Source of the DNA: Owenia fusiformis
Taxonomy: Eukaryota; Annelida; Polychaeta; Sabellida; Oweniidae
Reading direction: 5' to 3'
NCBI GenBank assembly: GCA_903813345.2
Contig: CAIIXF020000010.1
Span: 10,718,349-10,782,348 of the forward strand
Length of the DNA: 64,000 bases
Part shown: positions 1-11,580 of the stretch, piece by piece
How positions within the stretch are numbered: the stretch's first letter is position 1
How the letters are laid out: each line of letters begins with the position of its first letter
The notes under the pieces: model-generated
Database searches by the model: none
Seen by the model: only the letters and a program-made list of their open reading frames with translations
What the model was told of the DNA's origin: nothing
Made by a program: the position numbers and the translations under genes

Positions 1-3000
1 CTCCACAAGATTCAGAGCAGCCTACTTGTCAAGGTTGGTAGTTCATTTCAAGACAAACTCAACAGTTAGACTAGACTGTGCAAGACTAGCTGGTTTCTAT
101 TATTCAGAAAATTGCAATGTAGAGCTAGGTTGAATTTTTAATTGTAAGCTATTACCTCTTTTATGTTTTATACTGCCATGTATTTTAACATGGGTGTCAT
201 AGTCAAGGAAAAGTATTATAAAGTCTAGTTTTCCTGATATGAAAAGTCAGAAATTTTTTGAATTTTCATCAAAAATAATCAATGGTCAGGGTATTATAGA
301 ATTCTGCAGGATATGGTATGTTCCTATTGTATAGTATATTTACTGATTATTGATACAATTCATTCTTATGTGCTGTGTTGTAGATGAGATGATGAAAGTT
401 CTAGAGGCTGATGCAGCTGATCGCTACAACAGAAGGCAGGTTGCTAAAAAAGAAGCTGATGAACTCAAAGAGAAAGGAAATGTCGAATTTAAAAATGGAA
501 ACTATGAAGGAGCAATTGAGTGGTACACCAAGGTATGATTGATTTATGGCTTTTCGGGGATTGGTTGTTCCACAGTTTTCAAATATGGTTCCCAAATAAT
601 TTCTGCATGCTTTCTCATTGTTAAGATGCCATACGATAGTAATAATAAAATAATAAAAGATCAGACCATCATTTAATCCTTTGATGCTCAGCTTTATTTT
701 ACAAAAATAGGACTATATTCTTGTTTGTAGCACATACTCACTCAAGTACATAAAATAATGTCTAAACAACAATTATGGAAAATAATTCAGATTCTAAATG
801 AAGGATTTAACTTCTCAAAATAAGACTATAGAATTTTATTATTGAGTATGTGCAACTTGTTGATGCATTTACAGGGTCTAGATGTACTAAAGGACACTAT
901 TGCACTGTGGACTAACAGAGCCCAAGCAAATATCAAGCTTGGCAGATATAAAGAAGCATTACATGATTGTGAGTGGGCATTAAAGGTGAGTTCTCGTTTC
1001 TTATTTTGATGGCCAATTTCAACCAATGCAAATGTATGAATTACGTGTACCATAACATGTGTGCTACTTGGGAATACTATGTACTTAGTAAAAATGATCC
1101 TCTAAGTGAATTCCATATGTTCTATGAGCTTATCAAGCAAGAATATGCACCAAAAAGATTTTAAGATTATTCATTATTTGTGTCTATGTTAATGTGAGTT
1201 GCTAGCAAGTTTAAAACCGGCCTTTAAGTGAATTCCATATGTTCTATGAGCTTATCAAGCAAGAATATGCACCAAAAAGATTTTAAGATTATCTAATATT
1301 TGTATCTATGTTGTTCAGTTGATCATTCTTACTGTAGGTGGATGAAATGTGCTTGAAGGCCTATGTACACCAAGGCAAGGCTAACTTGGGCCTTAAACAA
1401 TATGACCAAGCCATAGAAAGCTATAATAACATAAAAAGAATAGACAAGAAGAAGGAAAATATGGTCAAAGGTATCTACATATTTTGTAACTACATAGTTT
1501 TTATGTCACCACCACAAGTTGTGACATATTGTTATAGTCTCTAACTTTTTTGTGGATGGTGTTTGGCGTCTGTAACAAATGGCTTAAAGTGGCCGGTGTC
1601 TGTAACAAATGACAGGTGGTGATATTTTGCATGTTAATGCTTTATTCATTATTGCAACCATATCTGATTTAATCTGTATGTACTTGTGAATTTCTGCCAT
1701 TGAAAACAATTTCTGAATATTTTGATTAATTGTTGCAAGGGAAGATGAAACTAATGTGAAATGTTTGATATATTTTAATAAAATGCTTCGAAAAATAACA
1801 AATAACTGCAAATAGGAGCTATGGTGTTGAGAGAATATCCTTTGAATATTCATTCCTTTGTAGGTTACATCAATGAAGTAGAGCTTGCTAGGGCATCAAT
1901 GCAGCATGAAGAGGCAGCTAAAGCTTCATTCCAGTCTGGAAACTTGGGTGCTAAGGGTGTAGTAGAACTCCTAGAGAAGCTGATCAAGCCAGGAGAGATG
2001 GCCATTTATTATGCAGGAGGCTGTAGGCTACTGGGTAGTCTCCTAACAGATAGTAAGTGTTAGAGTTTTAAGTGTATTATTAGTGACCATCTAGCAAGCT
2101 CAAATTAGATAATGTGAAATATTAAAAATCCATTTCTTCAAAAATTGCTTAGACTTGAAAATTGCACCTGCTTTTGAATTTGTATTCTAACTGGAAGATT
2201 AGCGCTTGAATAAAAAGCTAATAGACTAGATGCGAGTAGAAATAATCTTGATTTACGTCATCAAAAATTCTAACTTTAGTCAAACTGATGTCATATTTGG
2301 AATCTACATGTAGAATTACATCTAGAAATGTGGTTTTGAAAAGAGTTTATCAACTTTGAAAATTTAATTTTCTTGGAAAATGGGACTTCTAGGTCGGGGG
2401 GATTCCCCATAGGGCCCATGTTTTAAAATCACAAAAAGTGAAATATCTTTTCTTGTGTTGGGCAGATAATATTTTCTTTTACTGGGCATATTTTAATTTG
2501 TAGAACTATCAGATACAAAAGGGTAATATGAAAGGTGAACCACTAAAACTGATGAATATTCAAGTTTAAGGGAATTTTGTAATACCCTGCCATGTTATTT
2601 CCCCCGACTCAGCCTCCTGGTGGCGAAACTGGTAACTACCTACTCACATCTGAGTAATTGAGCTGTAGGATACAAAAGTTTTCAGCATGGATTTAAATAT
2701 TACAGAGTATCAGAGATAGAAAGCAACCTTTCTAGATATATTTTCATACACTGTAGTTGTGGTTCTTTTAGGCTTTAAAGTTGATACTGTTCTTCTTTTC
2801 AAGAAAATCCATTTACTAAGTATATGAGTGGTCATAGTTTGAAGAGGAATATAGCAAAGCCCTCTATCTGATCGTTCACTCCATTTTTCTGTCTATAGTA
2901 GGAAAAAATATTTATTCTTAGTTTTAAAGAATATAATGGTAATTGGTTTTAAAAAAATACATAGAGCTGGCCGGGGAGTGGGTGGTTCCACTGTGAGCCT

Positions 3001-6000
3001 GAAAATTACCAAAATAGCTGCCCAAATCAATAAGGATATTGTTGTGAATTTTTAGTTCTTAAGTCTCTATACCTTCTGATTGGTGAAACATTAAAATAAA
3101 ATGAAAGGTATTCAGAGGTACATGTTTCAAATATGATAATGTATTTCTATTAAACATGTCTGGTATTTGAAGCAAGAAATATTAAAAGGGAGTAGCTTTG
3201 ATAATTGCCCATATATTTGTTCGTATACAAAGTTGCCTTTTTCTAGTTTTAACATTACCTTGTTTAGTTCAAAAATCAAATGTCTTGCTGATGCTCAAAA
3301 CGACAATCAAATATTTTGCCAGAAATATGTTTGACAGACCCATTAACTGCTTTCTAATAATGTTAACAGTCAAGATGCTCTGTGGTCTATTACATTATTA
3401 TTTGATTATAGTAAAATATTAGAAACATTGCTCATAATGTTCAAGCATAGCCAACCTACATATTCCTTATTTGGTAAAATTACATCCTTTGTACATGTAT
3501 ATGTATTATATGTACAGTGTATATGTTTAAGATTGCCTTTATATCATGCATGATTTACAGACTCATCTTCTAAATTGTTGTAGTCTAATTCGTAATTGTA
3601 GCCAAAGGAATGTTATTCTTCCACTAGTGAATATATAAATGGAGTGTAATTTCTTCATTTTAGCATTGGTGTTAGATGATATATCAATTTTAAGCCACAT
3701 AAAGATAAACACTAGAATGTATGTAATAGAGTTTGTGTTATCAACATCTCCATAATGACATTTTTGAGCCTTTAGTTTTTGGTGCCACTCAACATGGAAA
3801 AAGGGGTGGTCTTCAGCTTCTGTACATGTTTTGTATAAAATTCCTAGATCATCACCAATGTGCGTATATGGAAAGTAAATATACTGTTGTAAGTGGTCAT
3901 GTTTTATTATAGGTGTGCCATATATAATACTCGACTTATTTCTATTAGAACCAAATTGAAATTTACAATATCTATGAAAGTCACAATTTGATTTGTAAGT
4001 AATATTAAGGTCATGGCCTGGTAGTTGATATATAACAGCTAAGCAGTCTTTCATATTCCCACTAACACCAATTAAAGAGGTTATAACCCCCCATGTTGCT
4101 TACATTAAAATCATCCATTCTTCGAGGAGAAAAGTTAGACTATAAAGTAACGTTTTTAAGGCAAAGTAACGTGTTTTAAGAATGCCTTCATAAAAAATCA
4201 TACATTCCGGCATGTGTGGGGAAAAGTTAAAGTCCAATAAAGTATACGTAACGTTTTATTGGCAAAGTACTGTGTTTTGAAAATGCTAATATAAAATCAT
4301 CCATTCTTCGAGGAGAAAAGTAAGTCCAATAAAGTAACGTTTTTAAGGCAAAGTAACGTGTTTTAAGAATGCCTACATAAATGCCTACAAAAATCATCCA
4401 TTCTTCGTAGAGTATGGTTAAGTATCATACATAAATGCCTACATAAAACATCATCTATAGTCATGTTTGACTTTCCATAATAACAAAACGAAAAAACGGT
4501 ACTTTTAAAATGTCAATATTTTCTGTCCCTATATCTTGACACTGTTGTTTTGGAATTAGAATTGAGACATCTGACACAGGAGATTGTGTAGGCAATGAAT
4601 AAGGTGTTATACTCTCCTCATTTCCATCATATAGATATTCACCTGCCTTTCTACTTGAGCAGCCCTCATACTCACTGTCTGTTGGGAAAAGAAGTGTATC
4701 CTCTCTCTTCACATATGAAAGACAAATGTCTAGTTTGTTAAAGGGAAGGGCTAGCTTTAAATTTGATAATAAAGATTTTAAACCAGCTGTAGCCAAACTA
4801 AATGATAGATTTATGAGCTTATATTCTCCCTTGGCAGAGTTGAATACTCCAATTGTGTTATTTAAACAGCATTTGTAATCCTCGTTAGTTTGTAATAAAA
4901 TTATATTTCGTTCTTCTTGATTCGGCCTCCCTAAACCATATGAAAAATGTCCATATAGCAACATGAAGAATGTGATGTGCAAAAATGTATCCATTTTTTC
5001 CTAACTTGTCCTTATATATATTCAATATTACTATCTGTTATATTACGCTCTCAAAATTGTTCTATATGGTTTGTTTGGCTGTTGTTAAGTTCTGTCAACG
5101 CTCTGTTTGTGTTGATTTTAAATGTGAGATTTGAAAAGAAACCTGAACAAACAAAACTGAGAATAGAACTTATTATAATGTTTTATTCAGTCTCGTGTTA
5201 TGCCACTTCTATTCTAAATGAAACGAAATAATATTCACTCTTTGTAGGTCATGGTCTCGTAGGCATAAGGTCACAATATTTTATAAAATATAAATATTAT
5301 TCTTATTTTTTTTAGAAAGTACAGTATATCATAGATATAAGATTATCTCATGAAAAATAAAAGTTAAAAGAACTTAATAAAGGGGTATACCACAGTCCTA
5401 TTTGCTGGCCATATAAATAACATACTCCAAATGGCTAGCACCCCTCTGCTGACAGACTATTACAGACTTCTGTGTTGATCTCTGCAATGGTTCTAGGATT
5501 GTTGACAAACACTTTCTTTCAAGAGTCATATCGAGCAATGAATGCAAACATGTTGTCAACAACAACTTCGCACAATATGTGGAAGTCTGTCTGCATAGAG
5601 GAAGTAAAAATTTAGAGCAGGTTCTTTAATGGCTAGCAAAAGAGCCATAAACATGCTACAGTGATGGAACTTTGTCAGCTTATAAGTATGCCAAAAAAAC
5701 ATTTGTCAGACTTCATTGGTTCAAAAGCTATGCATTGTTAATTGGGTTGCATTGCTTTGGTACGCCCTGTATTTAATTCAAAATAAAAATTATTAATATC
5801 ATCACTGAGTTTATGTTCAAAATTGGAATAAAATGTATAGATGCAAGTGAAGCCACAGCATTTTTGCACTACTTGAATGCACATCGTGCACTACATGAAT
5901 CTCCCCTCATACATTATAGCTGACAATAGGACGTTATTCAGAACACATGGTGGACTGTCACTGACAGAGAGCCACCCTACCATACAGAGATGCTTCAATG

Positions 6001-9000
6001 CTAGGGTTCAGAGTCTATCTGGGGAGGGACTGGATCTATGTGCTGCTATAGTTGAGCTGATACAGGCTGCATGCACTGATAATGGTGAGTGGAATTTATG
6101 GAGATGCCCATTTCAATTATACAAGTGGTAACATATTGTTATACTTTTTGTGGATAGTTTTTGGCGACATTCAGTGTCTAACAAATGGCAGGTGGTGACA
6201 TTTTGCCTGTTAATACATTGTTTAACATTTTAAATTGTGACCTTAGTTTCCAGATTGGACATTGTAAGTATACTGCTATACCCACAAGGTAAAACATGAC
6301 TATTAAGTTATGGTTACTATGGTAACACCCTGTGTATGTATATATTTCAGAGGAGAACCAATACGCATAAAATTGATAAAGTTTTGGTTACTATGATAAC
6401 ACCCTGTGTATGTATTATATCAATGGAGAACCAATAAGCATAAAATCAATAAACTTATGGTAACTATGGTAACACCCTGTGCATGTATATATTTCAGAAG
6501 AGTACCAAAAGCATAACATTGATAAAGTTTCGGTTACTATGAAAACACTGTGCATGTATATATTTCAGAAGAGTACCAAAAGCATAACATTGATAAAGTT
6601 TCGGTTACTATGAAAACACTCTGTGCATGTATGTTTTTCAGAGGAGAACCAAAAGCAGATTGTAGTTGTCCCAGGTATATCTGACTCAATGGTGGCATGG
6701 CTTGAGTGTACAGTTAAAGGCACGGTGGCTATCAAGACGCACATCACTCACTTCCTACATACTATCTCACAGACTGATACAGGACGAGTGGCTATCATAA
6801 AGAACTTTGATCTCTCAAGGTACATATATATGCAGGGTTGAATATGCGATATGTTGTGTATGAATTTCAATATGTAAGCCTGTGTGTGAGATGTGAAAGT
6901 TAATTCATTTAGCCATGTAAGATCATAACCCACATATCTGTGTAATTCATTCAGGTTTTATGTGATGACATATGGATATAGTCTCCAACTTTTTTGTGTT
7001 GGTGGTTAGAATTCCTTGTTTGGTGTTTGTAACAAATTACAGGTGATGACATTTTCTATGTTAATGCTTTGTTATCAGTTTAGTATTCAAATATCAATTT
7101 TTGAAGATTATATTAGAAATTGTAAACATTGATGAAAATACAAAAGGACATGGTGCAATTATTGGCAAATATCCCTATGGTCAAAATGAATCATTCGTAG
7201 GTGTAACATGAAGAATAAATGTCATATAATACTTTGGAAAATATTAAAGTGCTCGGACACACATAAGCTGAGATAGGGATCATTTCGTTCAGTAAGGTTG
7301 TATTGACTTACATGGGGCTGTGCACTATTGACTTAACATGAGGATATCAGCAGATCCCAATAGAGGCCATTGGTTTCCATTGATTATCACAGAAATACCA
7401 AAAATACACTATGACCTGAATCGATTGCAAACTTAATAATTTCACAATACGACACAAATGGTTTATCTCATCAAATGTGCAAATATGAAGTTTGCAATTG
7501 ATTCAGGTCATACTTAAAATTAAAAGATTGTACATTTTTTCATCATTTTTTTCCCTACAAAATGGCTAAAGAAAAATGCTCCAAAAACAACTTTTACACT
7601 TATCAAATATCATACAAGTTTGTAAAACCAAAGATTATACTATTATATTTCATTATGCAGTAACATATTTGGATAAGATGCAGGGATGCGTAGGATGTAA
7701 ATGGATTTTGACAGACACAAAAATACTTCCTGGTTTGGAATCTACGCCTCTACACTTCATGATTGAATTATGACCCTTATAAGTGGCCTATACATCAATA
7801 CAGTGCTGAATATAGGTCAACAAGATACTAGTGTGCATATAAATGGAATAATTGAAGCAGAATACTCATTTTGAAAAATCAGATGAATTATTTTTTTCCC
7901 ATGGGGAGAACCCAATGGAGGGTGTATAAGGTCCTTTCTTTTAGAAAGAAATGTGCAGTAAAACCTGTGTAAGTGGAACATCTTTGGTACATCTATAAAG
8001 TGTTCCACTTTGAAATGTTCCTATTATGAGGTGCTCCAGTAACATAGGTGTTCCACTTTACAGGTTTTACTGTATGTGTATATATTTTATTGTTACCATT
8101 TGATTTCCTAGGTTATTGGGAACCCTGTTTGGCCTGGTGAACCTGGGAGATAAGGTAGCTCTGAGCGCAGTAGCCTTGCTCAATAATTTAGCTCTAGAGA
8201 AGGCATTCAAGTCACAAATACGAGGAAATATAGAAGAGGATGTTTTACCAGCATTTGAACAGCTCATGGTGAGTAATCATCTCCTCATTTCAATTATCGC
8301 TAAATTGAGTAATGATGATAATTTAAAAGAATGCTTTGTTAATGTTGGTTTGCCACCATTTTCTTTAAAATGGTTAATCGTAATTCATACCTTGGATCTT
8401 TTGAATGAGATGAAACTATACTCCAAAATAAGAATATGTTTGACAAAATTACTTAGAATAACAAAAATGTGTAAAATAAGTAAAGTTTTACTTACTCAGG
8501 CTTTAGTCTAAGAAGGAATCATTTAAAATTACACAGAAAATTTAAACAATTGGCAGTTTAAATTATACCTTGTATTTTTCAGATTACTGGTACCAATATT
8601 TCACTGTTGCCATGTGTAATTTCCACGGTTACCAACCTATGTGGTGATGTCACAATACGTAAGAAGGTTGGCCACAGAAGGGAAACCTGGAGTGCATGCT
8701 GTAATGTTCTTGTAAGAATTTCAGCATAATCATGTTTTGTTCTTTAATAATATAAGTTTAATTTGAAGAAATAACTCGTTGAAGGAAGAAATGTATCTAT
8801 TATTAATTTGTTGAGATAATTAATAGCTGGTAGCTTGATCCGTGAAACGCTTAAAATAATGACATGAAGAAAGGGTAATGTTCTGTCAAGGTCGAACATA
8901 ACTGGAACTAGCCATAAATGTTACCAATTGTTCACATTTCGAGGTTATTAAAATGTGAGTCAATATGGGAGATGAAAAATTTGGGACCAAGTAGAAGTGT

Positions 9001-11580
9001 TCATATTGAAAGGTGTTCAGATTAAAGAGATTGCTCAGATATACAGCTTTCACTGTATATGATTATAGCTAAACTCTGCACGTATTTATTTTCCAGGCAA
9101 AGTACACACCTACTGTCAGTGCAGAAAAAGATGAGGAAATCATATACTCCATATTAGGACTTTTGATTAACATGACAACTGAAAAATATGATGCGATGCA
9201 AACATTCACAAGACATTTGTGTGAGAACTGTTGTAAACTGGTGCAGTGTGATACATCTAGAATATACGAGAGATCTTATGCAGTACTCAGTCACATATTA
9301 CCTAGCAACAAAGAGGCAGTTACCATGGCAATGGAACACAATATCATGACAAAGATCTTAGAGCATTTACAGGTGAGAATTCTTCCTTCTTAATAACATT
9401 ATATTATTGTCAATTTTTAGTTCATTGAATATTTAGGAATGGTGTCCAAATGTCAATAGTTTTCCCCATATATAATGAAAGTTCAAAGTTGTTAATTTGC
9501 TGTTTATGTTCCAGGACTTTTGATATTTAACATCAACAAAATCCTCCTTTAGCCCCCTCCCCCTACAAAATTAACATTGTTCATTAACAGCTGTCTACCT
9601 GTCTTCGTTTGGACATCTTCTCCAAGGGGCCAAATTGTAGGTAAGAGTTCCCCTCCTTGAATGATTTAGAAATGACATGTATTTCCTGTAAATGGAGTAC
9701 ACTGATTTCCTTTGCAGATGTATTCCCCCGAAAGTGCAATCGTAAAGCATTGCGCCAGATGTCTTCCCGCATGTACCCAGCTCTCCCCTAATGCAGTCAA
9801 TACTATAGTGAACACAAAGAAAGGTAAGAAGAACACACTAGATTTGTCCCTTATATATCAATAAAAAACTGCAAGTTTTATCACTTTTTGAAAACTTGAC
9901 AGTCAATATGGTACAACGAAAATGGGACTTCTGCGCATGTTAAAATTTTTCGTCAAAACTCAACTTTTGTTCAAGTTGATACGATTGTCTTTCGAAATAG
10001 AAACTTACCTCATTCGAAAGATCATAAAAGACTTTATCTATACTGAAAATCTTAGATCCAAACATAGTAGAATACGCCGTCAGTCCGCATTTGATTTTTT
10101 GAAGTGAGTTTCGTAGATCGTCAGATTTCTCCGACTGATATCGGGTTATCTCAAACTGGTTCGTTTATAAATACGAATTTCTTTACCGTTGTAAGGCGCA
10201 TGCGCAAAATTGATTTATAAACCTTATTGGTTGGTGGTTTTTCTCATGCGCATACGTGAAGTCTGATGAACACTTATGACGAAGACCGGAGCAAACATTA
10301 CTAGCTCTTGAACGAAATTCCAAGATTCAGGTCATTTCGCCGTGTTTGCTAAGCGTGTATACGTGAATGACAAGCTGTTTTGAGTAGATCAGGTACCTGT
10401 TTTAGACACAACATTGATTTAGCTTGACATTGATGTGCACATTGGCACTTTTGAGCATGTTAATACAAGTTTTTACACTCTTAGCACGAGACGGGTTTCG
10501 AAAAATCTGTTATCTGATTCACTCGATTATCGTATGGATATGTATTTCTGCTGACATTTCAACACCACATCACATAGAATTACGATGCAGAATGATAATA
10601 AAACACAAAACAACTACTAAATTCCACTTGTTATTTCACAGGAGGTAAAAATGCAAACTGCCTAGATTCTTTGTAAGGGTCGTCAGACATCGGATTGGCC
10701 GCCATATTTGAAATGAAAATATCACTAAATAGAGGTCTGCGCATGTCTCAACATTTCGACTGTTGAAATCAAGACAAAAATTATTATTTTTCATTTTAAC
10801 GCAGAAATATAATTCCAATTTCCTCTTCTAGTCCAAAGATGATTTGGTTTCTTCGGGGTAGTTTTTTTGTCACAACAGCAAGTGGGGACATATTTTAAAT
10901 AGTCTCCAACCTTTTGTTGATGGTGTTTGGCATCTGTAACAAATGGCTAGTAGTGACACTTTGCATGGTAATGCCTTGTTTTTGATGTATCCAGTATTAT
11001 GCCCTTAAATCAGCTATAGTTGCAAAACAATTCATGTTGAATACTCGAGACCAAATCACACATTCATAAATACGGCCTAAAAAATCCTAATTATCTGATG
11101 TTTATCTTTGTTGCATTGAAGGTCTAGGCACGGTGGTTGGTCTGTTAAAGCCCAATGATGAGGCAATACAGGGTAATGCAGCCCTTTGCCTCACACACTG
11201 TACCCAGACACCTGGAGTGGCCAGCAAGCTCACCAAGACAAGCATTATCAAGCATCTCCTCATACTAGCCAGGGATGGACGGAGGCCTGAGCTGCAACAA
11301 AACTGTGCCATATTGCTTGCCAAACTAGCTCAGGCAGACACGAGGTACAACTTCATCTTTTCATGTTTTAGATGCAGTAGGCTACTTGTTTGAAACTACA
11401 TTTCTTTCTCTTAATGAAATCTTACTTCTGGCAGTGTCTCAATTTTTGAAATTTGAAGTAAGTTGTAAGATATTTAAAGACATATTATCTCCAATTTTTG
11501 GTATTTTCAGGCATTTGGAGACACTGAGAGAACTACATGGTATAGAGATACTAGCAGACTGTATGAAATTCATTAAATAA
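1..11580 (+). CDS. TTC12: TTC12: TPR and armadillo-repeat protein, 3' part of the gene
   Basis: Exons, all with AG/GT borders and matching phases: 1-33 (partial), 384-532, 875-985, 1338-1470, 1864-2052, 5920-6084, 6642-6819, 8112-8268, 8583-8711, 9097-9372, 9718-9823, 11122-11344, 11511-11580 (TAA). Together they encode about 638 residues with no internal stop; the N-terminus lies off the window. The first exons form a TPR module (ADELKEKGNVEF, WTNRAQANIKLGRYKEALHD, then KAYVHQGKANLGLKQYDQAI). The rest is helical ARM-type sequence ending HLETLRELHGIEILADCMKF. Order and spacing match vertebrate TTC12, a cytosolic factor for ciliary axonemal dynein-arm assembly, so this is a likely ciliary gene. 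Possible poly(A) signals AATAAA lie near 12318 and 12648. The partial exon 1-33 is less certain because its donor, GTTGGT, is atypical. The largest intron (2053-5919) holds a possible antisense gene. Confidence 0.93.
1102..1290 (+). repeat. 68-bp direct duplication
   Basis: TAAGTGAATTCCATATGTTC through AAAAGATTTTAAGATTA occurs at ~1102-1168 and again at ~1224-1290, almost unchanged, in a TTC12 intron. Confidence 0.9.
1503..1645 (+). repeat. TGTCACCAC dispersed repeat, sense in TTC12 intron
   Basis: Reads TATGTCACCACCACAAG, GTGACATATTGTTATAGTCT, TTTTTTGTGGATGGTGTTTGGC, TGTAACAAATGACAGGTGGT and GCATGTTAATGC. This is the fullest plus-strand copy. Confidence 0.85.
3563..4089 (-). CDS. Possible second exon of the antisense Cys-rich gene
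   Basis: An open frame of at least 163 codons (from Met at 4054) extends upstream to just after a TAAG at 4090, so an acceptor there is possible. It encodes NITYKSNCDFHRYCKFQFG, KTCTEAEDHPFFHVEWHQ and then a hydrophobic run (ITYILVFIFMWL) that could be a membrane segment. The Cys content fits an ectodomain. No clear donor was found at the end of the 4461-4994 frame, so joining the two is only a suggestion. Confidence 0.28.
4105..4460. repeat. Degenerate ~115-bp minisatellite
   Basis: AAAATCATCCATTCTTCG, GAGGAGAAAAGT, AAAGTAACGTTTTTAAGGCA and GTGTTTTAAGAATGCCTACA recur three to four times in the TTC12 intron, between the two antisense frames. Confidence 0.85.
4461..4994 (-). CDS. Possible secreted protein, 177 codons, antisense in TTC12 intron
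   Basis: Long uninterrupted frame in very AT-rich intron sequence. It begins with a good signal-peptide pattern (MDTFLHITFFMLLYGHFSYG) followed by a Cys-containing, Asn-glycosylation-rich region (NNTIG, NLSF). There is a TATATATAAGG stretch about 20 bases upstream of the ATG, rather close for a TATA box unless the second Met (~4964) is used. No family recognised. It may continue in the frame at 3563-4089 after an intron holding the 115-bp minisatellite. It could also be a chance frame or a transposon remnant. Confidence 0.35.
   Translation of the reverse strand: MDTFLHITFFMLLYGHFSYGLGRPNQEERNIILLQTNEDYKCCLNNTIGVFNSAKGEYKLINLSFSLATAGLKSLLSNLKLALPFNKLDICLSYVKREDTLLFPTDSEYEGCSSRKAGEYLYDGNEESITPYSLPTQSPVSDVSILIPKQQCQDIGTENIDILKVPFFRFVIMESQT
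6129..6222 (+). repeat. TGTCACCAC dispersed repeat, sense in TTC12 intron
   Basis: Partial copy: ACATATTGTTATAC, TTTTTGTGGATAGTTTTTGGC, then ACAAATGGCAGGTGGTGACA and TTTTGCCTGTTAATAC. Confidence 0.75.
6300..6641 (+). repeat. Tandem ~70-bp repeats ending in the TTC12 exon acceptor
   Basis: Units of ATAAAGTTTCGGTTACTATG, AACACCCTGTGCATGTATAT, ATTTCAG and AGGAGAACCAAAAGC(ATA). Four upstream units carry a version of the acceptor and first ~15 exon bases; the last unit is the real junction at 6641/6642. Two central units are almost identical. Confidence 0.85.
6957..7073 (+). repeat. TGTCACCAC dispersed repeat, sense in TTC12 intron
   Basis: Diverged copy: GATGACATATGGATATAGTC, CCAACTTTTTTGTG, TGTAACAAATTACAGGTGAT, ATGTTAATGCTTTGTT. 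Confidence 0.75.
7411..7512. repeat. Small inverted repeat
   Basis: TATGACCTGAATCGATTGCA at the left and TGCAATTGATTCAGGTCATA at the right form a ~25-bp stem with one mismatch. The host region (7240-7800) shows nothing else recognisable. Confidence 0.7.
7956..8072. mobile_element. Pogo-like short MITE (CAGTAAAACCTG ends)
   Basis: CAGTAAAACCTGTGTAAGTG and its inverse ending CAGGTTTTACTG bound 117 bp with GTTCCACTT repeats inside. Related degraded pieces with GTGTTCA..TTGAAAGGTGT lie near 8990-9060 and 58670-58840. Confidence 0.75.
10865..10981 (+). repeat. TGTCACCAC dispersed repeat, sense in TTC12 intron
   Basis: GTCACAACAGCAAGTGGGGACATAT is followed by AGTCTCCAACC, GATGGTGTTTGGCATCTGT, ACAAATGGCTAGTAGTGACA and GCATGGTAATGCCTTGTT. 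Confidence 0.75.

Noticed and set aside
9900-10760. Slightly GC-richer block with several GCGCATG motifs in a TTC12 intron
   Set aside because: Suspected an inserted element, but I could not find matching ends, a target duplication or coding sequence.
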